From NCBI GenBank assembly GCA_964506435.1, contig CAZDLK010000037.1:1-22315 (forward strand): 22,315 nucleotides of DNA, written 5' to 3'. Below are positions 1 to 7,960 of this stretch, piece by piece. Every line of letters starts with the position of its first letter. Position 1 is the stretch's first letter. This stretch comes from JAOZHU01 sp964506435 (lineage in GTDB: Archaea; Thermoproteota; Bathyarchaeia; Bathyarchaeales; Bathycorpusculaceae). The notes under the pieces were generated by a model that made no database searches, was not told the origin of the DNA, and saw only the letters and a program-made list of their open reading frames with translations. Both the position numbers and the translations under genes were made by a program.

Positions 1-14
1 AAGAAAGCAAATCC

Positions 15-29
15 CTAAAAGTTTTTATA
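15..29 (+). promoter_or_regulatory. Archaeal promoter (BRE/TATA) of the epimerase-ubiA-tes operon
   Basis: An A-rich BRE-like element (15-21) is followed by the TATA-like run tttttata (22-29). The predicted transcription start, about 25 nt downstream, is near position 52. That leaves a leader of about 40 nt before the epimerase. This is inferred from sequence pattern alone. Confidence 0.45.
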
Positions 30-94
30 GCTTTCATCTTCGACATATACCCTAACATCGACTAAATAAGAATATAGCCTTTATCGTGAGCCTC

Positions 95-1030
95 ATGGAG
101 CAACTCAAAGACAAGAAAATCTTCGTCACAGGCGGCGCAGGTTTCATCGGATTCCACCTGTGCAAAAAACTAGCCGAATTAACCTCCAACCTAACCATAT
201 ACGACAATTTATCCAGCGGAAAACTGGAAAACGTAAAAGACATCCCCAAAGCCAAATTCATAAAAAACGACATCCTAAACTTCAAAGACCTCTGCGCCAC
301 AGAAAAAGCCGACCTAATTTACCACTTGGCAGCCCAAGTAGTCGTGCCCTACTCAATGGAAAACCCCACCGCAGACTTCGAAACCAACGCACGCGGCACA
401 CTAAACGTGCTGGAAAAAGCCCGCAAAGACGACGCACGCGTGATTTTCGCGTCAAGCGCCGCAGTGTACGGCAACCCAACAAAGTTACCAACACCCGAAA
501 GCTACGGCTTCAACCCGTTCTCCTGTTACGGCTTATCCAAAGTAGTCGGCGAACAATACTGCAAAATGTACATGACCCAGTACGGATTAGACATAACTAT
601 CTTCAGATTCGCCAACGTTTACGGGTCGCGTTGCCACGGAGTCATACACGACTTTCTAGATAAGCTAGAACGTAACCCTTTGAAGCTGGAAATCATCGGC
701 ACAGGATTACAGTCCAGAGACTTCGTCCACGTCTCCGATGTCGTTGACGCCTTGATTTTGGCTGCGACACGAGAAAACGCGATTGGCGAAACCTTCAACT
801 TAGGCTTCGGCAAAACAACACGAATAATTGACCTTGCCAAAATGATTCTAAAAATCCTCAACTTATCTGACAAAACGGTTGTGACAACCACTAACGTTTC
901 ATGGCAAGGCGACATCGACACTATATGGTTTGACATAAACAAAGCACAAAAAGAACTCCAATGGCATCCACGCGTACGCCTCGAAGACAATATAAAAGAA
1001 ATCATCCGAGAGAGGAAAACGCTTCAATGA
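95..1030 (+). CDS. NAD-dependent sugar-nucleotide epimerase/dehydratase (extended SDR family)
   Basis: Extended short-chain dehydrogenase/reductase, closest in pattern to UDP-glucose 4-epimerases and related nucleotide-sugar epimerases/dehydratases. Numbering from a possible upstream GTG at 86, the NAD-binding motif TGGAGFIG is at residues 15-22. An acidic residue (D40) follows the second strand and would bind the NAD ribose. SSAAVYG is at 123-129, and the catalytic pair Y148/K152 lies in YGLSK. The length (about 311-314 aa) is normal for the family. I prefer ATG 95 because GTGAG just before it can act as a Shine-Dalgarno site; GTG 86 is the in-frame alternative. The stop overlaps the next start (ATGA), so it is co-transcribed with ubiA and the radical SAM gene. 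It may supply the sugar of a glycolipid head group. The exact substrate cannot be read from the sequence. Confidence 0.9.
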   Translation: MEQLKDKKIFVTGGAGFIGFHLCKKLAELTSNLTIYDNLSSGKLENVKDIPKAKFIKNDILNFKDLCATEKADLIYHLAAQVVVPYSMENPTADFETNARGTLNVLEKARKDDARVIFASSAAVYGNPTKLPTPESYGFNPFSCYGLSKVVGEQYCKMYMTQYGLDITIFRFANVYGSRCHGVIHDFLDKLERNPLKLEIIGTGLQSRDFVHVSDVVDALILAATRENAIGETFNLGFGKTTRIIDLAKMILKILNLSDKTVVTTTNVSWQGDIDTIWFDINKAQKELQWHPRVRLEDNIKEIIRERKTLQ

Positions 1031-1899
1031 GTGCACACGTCAAAGGGTTAATTGCGCTTTTGCGTCTGCCTTACTGGATGATGTCTGGCGGACTGGCACT
1101 GCTTACGGCTTTCGCCATCACCCACGGCATCTTCAACATCGAAACTGTCCTGCTGGTTTTCTTTTCAATGTCCATGATTACCTCCGCAGGCTTCGCTGTG
1201 AACGATTATTTCGACAGGGAAAGCGACGCATTAATCAAGCCAAAACGACCCATACCTGCTGGCTCATTGTCTCTTAAGCAGGTTGTAGCCGCCGCAATTG
1301 TTCTTTTCGCTTTAGGCTTAAGCTTCGCTGCGTTGGTGAATCCGCTTTGCTTCGTGATTCTGATGGTTGACTCTGTTGTGCTGTTGTTGTATTCGGCGTT
1401 TGTTAAGCGGAAGTCTGGTTTCGCCGCGAACGTTGTAGTCGGCTTGCTGGTTGGCACAGCTTTTATTTACGGTGAAGCTGCAGTTGCTAACACGGTGAGT
1501 CTGATTTCGCTAAGCCTTTACCCAATTGCTTGCGGTACAATAGGCGGCAACGTTCTGCGGGACATCTTAAGCTTTGATGGCGACTCAAAGGTTGGTTATC
1601 CGACGCTTCCGCAGAAAATCGGCAATGCCCAGTCCGTGAAGATTGCAGCCTGTTTCTTTGTTACGACGGGTGTGCTTTCGTCTCTGCCTTATGTACTCGG
1701 TGAATTCACCGTGTACTACTTACCGTTTATACTGTTGTGGAGTGTTCTTCTCATTTACTCCTCAGTTCGCCTCGTAATCTCCGCGTCAACGGTTGAAAAC
1801 GTGCGGAAATACGAGCGCATAATCACGATGTCTATGATGCTTCTGCCTTTATCGCTTATACTAGAGGCATTTTCGCCGATGATTGGAGGGTTTGTGTGA
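1027..1899 (+). CDS. UbiA-family prenyltransferase, probable digeranylgeranylglyceryl phosphate synthase
   Basis: Integral membrane prenyltransferase of the UbiA superfamily, 290 aa with about 8-9 hydrophobic segments. The first Asp-rich motif is N59-D60-x2-D63-x3-D67, followed by KPKRPIPAG. The second is D179...D184-x-D186 (RDILSFDGDSKVG). Both bind Mg-diphosphate in this family. In archaea the usual role is adding the second geranylgeranyl chain to geranylgeranylglyceryl phosphate to give the di-ether lipid precursor. Archaeal genomes can also carry UbiA paralogues for quinone or heme synthesis, so the exact substrate is an inference. The open frame extends upstream, but ATG 1027 overlaps the epimerase stop as ATGA and places the first membrane segment sensibly. 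The next gene starts inside this stop codon, and a Tes-like enzyme there supports a role in ether lipids. Confidence 0.85.
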   Translation: MSAHVKGLIALLRLPYWMMSGGLALLTAFAITHGIFNIETVLLVFFSMSMITSAGFAVNDYFDRESDALIKPKRPIPAGSLSLKQVVAAAIVLFALGLSFAALVNPLCFVILMVDSVVLLLYSAFVKRKSGFAANVVVGLLVGTAFIYGEAAVANTVSLISLSLYPIACGTIGGNVLRDILSFDGDSKVGYPTLPQKIGNAQSVKIAACFFVTTGVLSSLPYVLGEFTVYYLPFILLWSVLLIYSSVRLVISASTVENVRKYERIITMSMMLLPLSLILEAFSPMIGGFV

Positions 1900-3365
1900 A
1901 GAAAACCAAAAGCATCTGTCCCATATGCCAGAAAAAAATAGATGTGGAATTAACCGAAGAAAACGGCAAAATCGTGATTACCAAGACATGCAGTGAGCAC
2001 GGCACTTTTTCTGCTACGCATTGGCAAAGCCCCAGCGTCTACAACTTCGCCGAGGATTTTGACTATTTCAAGCATTTCGGTGATTCAAGTAATCCCCGAA
2101 ACCCTGAAGGCTGCCCTTACGTCTGTGACTCCTGCGGCAACCACGTTTCAGACACCGTTATAGGCGTTATCGACGTGACGAAAAAGTGTAATTTAAGGTG
2201 TGCCGTGTGCTTTGCAACTTTTTCAGATCACGAAGTTGACTATGAACCCACCAAAGATGAACTCATCAACATGCTAACGTTCCTGAGTCAGCGTAACCCT
2301 AAGCCTCCTGCGATATTGTTTTCAGGCGGTGAACCGTTAGAGCGCGAAGACATCGACGAAATCATCGGCGCCGCGCACAAGCTGCATTTCATGACTATTT
2401 TGGCAACGAACGGAATTGGATTAGCTGAGTCGCCAGAGCTTGCTGCTAAACTGAAGAAGGCTGGCTTAAACATAGTTTACCTGCAGTTTGACACGTTCCA
2501 CGATGAACTTTACGAAAAAATACGCGGACAGAAACTGCTTAAAACAAAGCTGAAAGCCATAGAGGTCTGCCGCAAATACGACATGGAAGTCATACTGGTT
2601 AACACGTTGATGCGCACTTTCAACGATGCCGAAGTCGGAGACATCATTAGGTTTGCCGCGCGAAACTCGGACATAATACGCGGCTTAATTTTCCAGCCTA
2701 TCGCGTTCACGGGACGCGCAACCGATAACCCGTTCCGCGAAGCATGGACAGACTGGCACTTCGTGGAGGAAGTTGAAAGCCAAACGCATGGCGAAATAAC
2801 GGCAACCGACTTTTTCCCCTTGTCAGTGATGGTTTCGCCGATAAGGATTATGCGAAAATTCATGAAGAAACCGTGGCCGCTGTTCTCCTGTAGCCCGCAC
2901 TGTGGCGTAGTGAACTGGATGTACGCTTCTAAAAGTGGAAAGATCATCCCGATTAACCACTTTGTGAATTTCAAGACGTTCTTCAACTTGACTTTAAAAA
3001 CTGCGCAGAGTGTTGAAACTAAGAGTAAGCTTCAGCTTTTGGCGTCGCTGTTTATTGCGGCTACGCTTTCGCTGAATATGGTTTTAGTGACGAGGGAAGT
3101 TGGCATCTTCCGTTTGATGAAGTCGATTATGAAGATGTATGTTGCTCCAAGTTATGATTCACTAGGTTTAATTCGCAGGAGGATTTTCCTGTTGGGCTGC
3201 ATGGCTTTCATGGACCCGTACACGTTTGATGTGAACCGCGTTAGAAGATGTGTAATACACTATGTTACCCCAAAATTGAAGATTATTCCGTTCTGTGCAT
3301 ACAACAATGTCCACAGGATAGAGACTGAAGAGGACTATGCCTCAAAACAGAATTCGGTAAAATAG
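1896..3365 (+). CDS. Radical SAM protein of the tetraether lipid synthase (Tes/MJ0619-like) family
   Basis: A 489-aa radical SAM enzyme. The SAM-cluster motif is C98-x3-C102-x2-C105, and SGGEP at 143-147 is the SAM-contact motif. The other cysteines are laid out as I recall for archaeal Tes proteins: an N-terminal rubredoxin-like set (C8, C11, C32), GCPYVCDSC (C73, C77, C80), and a C-terminal set (C332, C336, C435, C452, C467) including RCVIHY and IIPFCAYN. Tes joins the phytanyl ends of two archaeol lipids to form tetraether membrane-spanning lipids. Members were earlier proposed as methylases in methanopterin synthesis, so function within the family is not settled by homology. The start is GTG 1896, with GGAGGG five bases upstream, and it overlaps the ubiA stop (GTGTGA). 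Translational coupling to an ether-lipid prenyltransferase favours a lipid substrate. Confidence 0.82.
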   Translation: MKKTKSICPICQKKIDVELTEENGKIVITKTCSEHGTFSATHWQSPSVYNFAEDFDYFKHFGDSSNPRNPEGCPYVCDSCGNHVSDTVIGVIDVTKKCNLRCAVCFATFSDHEVDYEPTKDELINMLTFLSQRNPKPPAILFSGGEPLEREDIDEIIGAAHKLHFMTILATNGIGLAESPELAAKLKKAGLNIVYLQFDTFHDELYEKIRGQKLLKTKLKAIEVCRKYDMEVILVNTLMRTFNDAEVGDIIRFAARNSDIIRGLIFQPIAFTGRATDNPFREAWTDWHFVEEVESQTHGEITATDFFPLSVMVSPIRIMRKFMKKPWPLFSCSPHCGVVNWMYASKSGKIIPINHFVNFKTFFNLTLKTAQSVETKSKLQLLASLFIAATLSLNMVLVTREVGIFRLMKSIMKMYVAPSYDSLGLIRRRIFLLGCMAFMDPYTFDVNRVRRCVIHYVTPKLKIIPFCAYNNVHRIETEEDYASKQNSVK

Positions 3366-3374
3366 CCGTTAGAC

Positions 3375-3887
3375 TTAGTTTGTGACTTTCACGTTTAGAA
3401 CGCAGGCGTTTTCCGAGTACTGGAGCACTCCTGATTCTTCATCTTGTATCCACAGTTCAAATATCACCGAGTAATCTCCAGGCTCATTTATCGTGATGGT
3501 TGGTGTGGTTTCCCATTTTTCTCCGTCTTCTAGTGTTTTCTCGTATTTGCTGCTTGTGTCGGCATCAACTGGGAATAAGGGTATTGTGTCGTTAGTTGTT
3601 TTCACTAGGATTTCGCTGTATTGGCTTTTTCCCATGTGATTTTCAACTTCAACCCATACGTTGAACGTGTTGTTTTGGTTTATGACGAGAACTTCAGGGT
3701 AATCTACAGCTTTTCCTTCGGAATCTAACAGGTAAATCGTCATGTACCCTTTTTGTGGTGGTCTCAAAAACAAGTAGTAGCCTGCAACTACTGAGGAAAC
3801 GAATATGATTGCGATTAGAACAGCGGCTGTATAGCCATTTTTGCTGTCTGAATCTATGCTTTTGGCGAGTTTCTTAATCGTTTCCAA
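3375..3887 (-). CDS. Membrane-anchored DUF1616-type protein
   Basis: A 170-aa protein with one membrane segment near residues 19-41 (hydrophobic, ending ...AGYYLFLRPP). A beta-rich outer domain follows; its pattern (IYLLDSEGKAVDYPEV..., then WVEVENHMGKSQYSEILVKT) resembles the archaeal DUF1616 domain. DUF1616 proteins often have more membrane helices, so this is a short version. The only good start is TTG at 3887, which lies inside the end of the glycosyltransferase gene (34-nt overlap) and indicates translational coupling. Its link to the GT2 enzyme suggests a role in glycan or glycolipid handling at the membrane, but no activity is known. The gene ends tail-to-tail with the radical SAM gene, nine bases apart, with no obvious terminator between. 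Confidence 0.75.
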   Translation of the reverse strand: METIKKLAKSIDSDSKNGYTAAVLIAIIFVSSVVAGYYLFLRPPQKGYMTIYLLDSEGKAVDYPEVLVINQNNTFNVWVEVENHMGKSQYSEILVKTTNDTIPLFPVDADTSSKYEKTLEDGEKWETTPTITINEPGDYSVIFELWIQDEESGVLQYSENACVLNVKVTN

Positions 3888-4576
3888 AAGAATTTCCCTT
3901 CTATAAATCCCTTAAACATGGTGGTGAATATTTCTACCCCTGCTTTGATTCTCCTCATTTTTGGCTTTCCATATTTTCTTGACTTGTAAACTGTTGGAAC
4001 TTCCACTATTTTGAAGTCTTTTTTGGCGAATTCTATCAGCATTTCAGTTGCATATGACATGTCTTTGTCTTTTAAATTTATTTTTTCAATTGCTGGGCGA
4101 GATATTGCTCGAAAACCCGATTGTGTATCGCTGAGGAACTGTCCGAAAAGCATGTCGAAGCAAAAAGTTATGACTTTGTTTGCGACAAAATTCATCATTC
4201 CCATGGCTTTGTTCGGGTCATACATCCGTGTTGCAAGAACCATCTCTGCGTCGCTTTTAATCATTGTATCCAGCAGGTGATTGATGTGTCTTACTTCGTA
4301 GGTGCCGTCGCCGTCAACCATTATTATGACGTTGCCTTTTGCGTTTTCCATTCCAGTCCTCAAGGCAATTCCGTAGCCGCGTCTGGGTTCAATGATTAGC
4401 CTGCAATTGGAGTCTTTAACAATTTCCAGTGTTCCGTCAGTCGAGTTTCCATCCACAACAATTATCTCTTTTGGGTACGTCACTTCCTTCTCAATGGTTG
4501 TTAATGCTTCGCGAATATTTCCCGCTTCGTTCAGTGTCGGAATTACTATTGAAACCAGTTCTACTTTGGATGTCAT
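3854..4576 (-). CDS. GT2 glycosyltransferase, dolichol-phosphate mannosyltransferase (DPM1)-like
   Basis: A 240-aa family 2 glycosyltransferase. It has the N-terminal nucleotide-sugar fold (SIVIPTLNEAGN at 9-20, VVDGNSTDGT at 40-49), the metal-binding DGD at 88-90, and the DTQSGFR motif at 150-156 typical of DPM1-like polyprenyl-phosphate glycosyltransferases. No membrane helices are visible, so it would be a soluble or peripheral enzyme facing the cytoplasm. It would transfer a hexose from a nucleotide sugar to dolichol phosphate or another lipid acceptor; the sugar cannot be predicted. It appears to have its own promoter, giving an almost leaderless mRNA, and it overlaps the downstream DUF1616 gene. 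Confidence 0.88.
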   Translation of the reverse strand: MTSKVELVSIVIPTLNEAGNIREALTTIEKEVTYPKEIIVVDGNSTDGTLEIVKDSNCRLIIEPRRGYGIALRTGMENAKGNVIIMVDGDGTYEVRHINHLLDTMIKSDAEMVLATRMYDPNKAMGMMNFVANKVITFCFDMLFGQFLSDTQSGFRAISRPAIEKINLKDKDMSYATEMLIEFAKKDFKIVEVPTVYKSRKYGKPKMRRIKAGVEIFTTMFKGFIEGKFFWKRLRNSPKA

Positions 4577-4599
4577 CGACCGAAACTTCCGTTTGAAAG

Positions 4600-4610
4600 G
4601 TTATATACCT
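4600..4610 (-). promoter_or_regulatory. TATA box giving a near-leaderless transcript of the GT2 gene
   Basis: On the minus strand, ggtatataac lies about 26-28 bases before the ATG at 4576. The normal archaeal TATA-to-start distance puts transcription initiation at about 4577-4579. There is no Shine-Dalgarno sequence in between, which fits leaderless translation. Confidence 0.5.
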
Positions 4611-4621
4611 TCTGCAATATC

Positions 4622-5782
4622 TTAAATAAGCTCTTCGTATATTTTGACGAGCTTTTCCACGTTTTTATCCCAACTATACCGTTGCTCAATCACTGCGCGT
4701 AATCCTTTTTTGAGAGTTGAAACTTCCATGTGAGAAAATTCAACGATTGCTTCAGCCAGAGCATCAGGATTGTCAGGCGGAACTAACTTGCTGTATTCTT
4801 CCGTCATAACTTCGGATATTCCCCCAACATTTGTCGCTACCACAGGCAACCCGCAAGCCATGGCTTCAATAGCAACCAGCGGCAAGCCTTCACCCGACTT
4901 AGAGGGCAAAACGAAAAAGTCTGCAGCATTATAGTAAAACGGCAAGTCTCTGTCTGAAACAAAACCTGTAAGTTTGAAATTGTTTCCAATTCCTAACTGC
5001 GCTATTTTCGCTTTAACCTCGTTAAAATCTGGTCCTTTGCCGATGACGAGAAAAACTAATTGTGGGTTTTTCTTAATCGCTATTTTTGCGCTGTCAATTA
5101 ACGTGTCAATCCCGTTCTTGTACACGAGTCTTCTTACGGTTACAACTACAACCGCGTTCTTTGGAATTCCCAACTTTTTTCGAATGTCGTCTTTCGCTCC
5201 TGTTAAGGGCTTAAATCGATATGTGTCAACACCGTTGTGAAGCACAGTGACTTTTTCGGGGTCTGCGCCCAAACTTAAAACGTACTTCCTTGTTGCGTTG
5301 CTCACTACGATTATCCTGTCAGCTTGTTTAAGCACTTGTCTTCCGATTGCTAGATCGTTTAGCCATTCAACGTGATCCCAGAAATTGTTTTCGTATTCTA
5401 TGAACGTGTTATGTTGCGTAAGCACTAATGGTTTCGAGTATTTCTTCGCGATTCTAGCAGCTATAAAAGATGAAAGATACGGATGCCCATGCGCGTGTAT
5501 CAAGTCGCTGGCTTTGACTGAGTCTAAAAAAGTTTTGTAGCTGGTAACGTTGGGAATAGGATATGGGATTCCCAGTCGAAACCCTGTGCTTAGCGAATTG
5601 TAGCATTGGACTCTTATTCCCTCATAACGGTACTGTTTAGCCGTGCCTAATCGGCTGGTAAGCACCATGAGCTCGAACTGTTTCTGAAGCAGCCGTTTAC
5701 CCTGCTCGTAAACCACTCTTTCTATTCCGCCGACATGAGGCAGAAAAGTATGCGTAACCACGCACAGTCTCGTCGGAGCCAT
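4622..5782 (-). CDS. GT4-family glycosyltransferase
   Basis: A 386-aa GT-B fold glycosyltransferase. The N-terminal acceptor domain begins RLCVVTHTFLPHVGGIERVV, with the G-G near the start that marks GT4 enzymes. The C-terminal domain has the E-x7-E motif in EGLPLVAIEAMACGLPVVA, which binds the nucleotide-sugar donor. Such retaining enzymes transfer mannose, glucose or similar sugars to lipids or glycans. I chose ATG 5782 over an in-frame TTG at 5815: a TATA box at about 5818-5827 predicts transcription starting near 5796, downstream of the TTG. It heads a minus-strand group with the GT2 and DUF1616 genes, pointing to glycolipid or surface glycan synthesis together with the lipid genes opposite. 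Confidence 0.88.
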   Translation of the reverse strand: MAPTRLCVVTHTFLPHVGGIERVVYEQGKRLLQKQFELMVLTSRLGTAKQYRYEGIRVQCYNSLSTGFRLGIPYPIPNVTSYKTFLDSVKASDLIHAHGHPYLSSFIAARIAKKYSKPLVLTQHNTFIEYENNFWDHVEWLNDLAIGRQVLKQADRIIVVSNATRKYVLSLGADPEKVTVLHNGVDTYRFKPLTGAKDDIRKKLGIPKNAVVVVTVRRLVYKNGIDTLIDSAKIAIKKNPQLVFLVIGKGPDFNEVKAKIAQLGIGNNFKLTGFVSDRDLPFYYNAADFFVLPSKSGEGLPLVAIEAMACGLPVVATNVGGISEVMTEEYSKLVPPDNPDALAEAIVEFSHMEVSTLKKGLRAVIEQRYSWDKNVEKLVKIYEELI

Positions 5783-5817
5783 GGCGTCCACTGCGTAAAC
5801 TCCACAATCTAGCAAAC

Positions 5818-5872
5818 TATTATAATCTTATGGTGTCCACCCTTTTGCAGCTTAAAACACAGTTTTTATAAG
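5818..5872. promoter_or_regulatory. Divergent promoter region between the GT4 gene and the cysteine-rich Rossmann gene
   Basis: Two TATA-like elements point away from each other. gattataatag on the minus strand (about 5818-5828) serves the glycosyltransferase. gtttttataag on the plus strand (5862-5872) has a predicted start near 5895 and serves the gene beginning at 5940. Confidence 0.45.
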
Positions 5873-5939
5873 CTACGCTTAATTGACGTATCCAACGGGC
5901 TTAAACTTTCAGCAATCGCCTGCCAGAGGAAAGAAAAAA

Positions 5940-6593
5940 ATGGACATAATCATCGGAGGCGGAAAATACGGATGCTACGCAATCGAATATCTGCGGCAGA
6001 AACAAAAAAGCTTCGCAGTGGTGGACACAGACCCAAACTGCCTCGCAGCCAAACGGTTTAAGCTGAAAGTCTCCGAACACATTGCGCCTGAAGGCGAATT
6101 CTTCGTTCACGGCGACCTTCCGAAAGCTCTTGAGCTAATAGAAACGCTGAAACCCGAATACGTGTTCCCAACCGCGCCAGTCCACATCGCTGCGGACCTA
6201 GCCAAAATCAAATTCAACCTCAAACCATGGAGCGAAGCCCTAAACCCGATACTCCCGAAACTGCCTGAAGCGGTTGTTCTGTACGCGGGAAGAGGCAAAC
6301 TCATCGTCAGCTTCAACAGAGACCACGACTGCATAGACAACTGTACAATGCCTCAAACATGCCCGTCTTCGCAGATAAAGAAACCCTGCGCAATGACTGA
6401 GCTAATGCGGTTCGCCAGCCCTGAAGCCTTCATTCTAATCAGCTACTCAATGGCGCCAGGAATGGGAGCACTCAAAGGCAGCGAACTTCTAGATTTCTTT
6501 AACTGGGCAAAAACAAAAGAAAAATTCATAGTCGCCACAAGCTGCGACTGCCACGGAGTACTCAACGCTTACCGACAACATGACAAAGCATAG
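5940..6593 (+). CDS. Cysteine-rich Rossmann-fold protein of unknown function
   Basis: 217 aa. The first 80 residues look like a nucleotide-binding Rossmann unit of TrkA-N type: GGGKYG at 6-11 fits GxGxxG, and VVDTD at 27-31 gives the acidic residues after the second strand. The second half has a cysteine cluster, C131-x3-C135-x5-C141-x8-C150, plus C202-x-C204-H, which could hold an Fe-S cluster or zinc. I do not recognise a characterised family. A redox or metal-dependent NAD(P)/nucleotide-binding role is only a guess. The frame is open from TTG 5883, but the promoter position and GAGGA at 5926-5930 before ATG 5940 favour this start. The gene stands alone and is convergent with the beta-helix genes. 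Confidence 0.75.
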   Translation: MDIIIGGGKYGCYAIEYLRQKQKSFAVVDTDPNCLAAKRFKLKVSEHIAPEGEFFVHGDLPKALELIETLKPEYVFPTAPVHIAADLAKIKFNLKPWSEALNPILPKLPEAVVLYAGRGKLIVSFNRDHDCIDNCTMPQTCPSSQIKKPCAMTELMRFASPEAFILISYSMAPGMGALKGSELLDFFNWAKTKEKFIVATSCDCHGVLNAYRQHDKA

Positions 6594-6688
6594 TAAACTC
6601 CTGTTCCTAAAGATTCATGTTTACCTGTTTTAATCGTGAGTTACAAGTAATGCCCAAGTTTTTTGAAAATTAACGAAGGATTGCTTGG
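6594..6688. terminator. Convergent intergenic region with a T-run
   Basis: 95 bp between two converging genes. A run of six T (within aagttttttg, about 6657-6666) could end plus-strand transcription in the archaeal oligo-T manner. No clear hairpin is present. Confidence 0.3.
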
Positions 6689-7960
6689 TTAATGTTTGCG
6701 TTTCTTGAAGTAAACAACAAAACCTAAGCAAGCCATGACAAACACTGTGATGGCCGTTATTATCCATGCTATTGGAAGTGGCTCTTGTGCTTCAGGCTCT
6801 GATGTTTGAGTTTCAGTTGAAGAGGTATGAGGCGTGGTCGTTTGGGATGGCAGTTTCACAGTGATAGGGGTTATATCAAACGGTGACATGGCTGGATAGT
6901 TGTCTCTGCCTTCTTCCACGGTTACGTTTCTGTTCTGTTCATAGTCTGTGTAAGTGGTTTCTAGTATGTAGGGCGAGTCGCCTACGCCATCGCCGTTTCC
7001 ATCAGCACCCGTGTAGTCGCTCCAGTAGTTGCCCACTGTGCCATTATACCAAAAGTTAACAGGCGGGTTTCTGATGAATGCAACAACCGCGTTTTCACTG
7101 TTATGGTTAAAATTATTGCCATAGATGAAGTTGTTAACCCAGACATCTTGGTTTGTGTTTATAAGAATGCCTTCATAGTTGTCTTGAAAATTGTTGCCCA
7201 CAATACGGTTATTGGCTCCTATATTGTAAAGTGCAATTCCTCTGATATTAGTTAAGGTGTTCTTGGTCATTTCCGAATCTCTAAATCCACCCCATATGCC
7301 ATACTGTTCAGGCTGCGGAGCTCTACTGGGTACCTCTTGGCTATTTCCAACTATACGGTTTGCTTCAATCTTAATGTTATGTGGAACACTTTCTTGCGGG
7401 CTACCGGGGATAAACTGGATTCCACTGGCAAAAGACTGATTTACCAAAGCCATGTCGTTGCCGACAATGTTTATGTATGATGCATAATTCACAACTATAC
7501 CCGTTAGTGTCTCTCTAAACGTGTTATGGAAAATTGTTATGTTGGTTGAGTTCTCAGCTGTTACGCCTGTGATGCAGCCCTCAAACGCTATGTTGGTGAT
7601 TGATACATTGTTTACGTCAGCGACATGAACGCCGGGGAGCCAGCCGATTGGCATCATGAGGCCCTGAGTGTTAACTGAAGGTTTTGTGAGAGCATAGCCG
7701 TTGCCGTCAAGCACTACATTTGAGCGTTGAACCTCTATCGTATTGTTAATGTTGCCAGTGAACGTGTAAATATTTCCAGCCTGCTCTAGAGGAGCTGTTG
7801 AGGGGTCAACGCTTCCGTCCCTCCTTATGTGAATTGGCGGTGGCAATTCTGGAAGAGGCGTAAAATTTGCACTAGCCAAATCGGTAAATAAGAGAGCACC
7901 AACTAAAACCAAAACAAATAGCAGTCCTAAACTTAAAGAAGCTAATGCCTTTATCTTCAT
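6689..7960 (-). CDS. Surface-anchored parallel beta-helix (NosD-like) protein
   Basis: A 423-aa secreted protein with an N-terminal signal segment (about residues 6-30). A short domain follows (IHIRRDGSVDPS...), then many copies of a beta-helix rung pattern (NxIxxNxxxxxxxGI) from about 95 to 300, as in NosD/pectate-lyase-like right-handed helices. After them comes NYWSDYTGAD and a D-N-D-x-D-type acidic loop (DGNGDGVGDSPY) resembling a calcium site. A Ser/Thr-rich linker leads to a C-terminal membrane helix (about 396-417) with a KKRKH tail, so it would be anchored with the helix domain outside. Such proteins bind or cleave carbohydrate, or are structural. No catalytic residues can be assigned. 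Its ATG overlaps the stop of the upstream paralogue (ATGA). Confidence 0.85.
   Translation of the reverse strand: MKIKALASLSLGLLFVLVLVGALLFTDLASANFTPLPELPPPIHIRRDGSVDPSTAPLEQAGNIYTFTGNINNTIEVQRSNVVLDGNGYALTKPSVNTQGLMMPIGWLPGVHVADVNNVSITNIAFEGCITGVTAENSTNITIFHNTFRETLTGIVVNYASYINIVGNDMALVNQSFASGIQFIPGSPQESVPHNIKIEANRIVGNSQEVPSRAPQPEQYGIWGGFRDSEMTKNTLTNIRGIALYNIGANNRIVGNNFQDNYEGILINTNQDVWVNNFIYGNNFNHNSENAVVAFIRNPPVNFWYNGTVGNYWSDYTGADGNGDGVGDSPYILETTYTDYEQNRNVTVEEGRDNYPAMSPFDITPITVKLPSQTTTPHTSSTETQTSEPEAQEPLPIAWIITAITVFVMACLGFVVYFKKRKH

Noticed and set aside
160..663. Same-strand 167-codon frame inside the epimerase gene
   Set aside because: It is an out-of-frame shadow with a very basic, low-complexity protein; the epimerase frame carries all the family motifs.
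961..1026. Upstream extension of the UbiA protein
   Set aside because: It runs through the end of the epimerase gene and adds a basic, unrelated N-terminus; ATG 1027 overlaps the stop in the usual ATGA way.
1896..3365. Calling the radical SAM protein a methanopterin methylase
   Set aside because: Related proteins were once given this role, but the operon partner is an ether-lipid prenyltransferase and the C-terminal cysteine layout fits Tes as I recall; no methanopterin genes are in the window.
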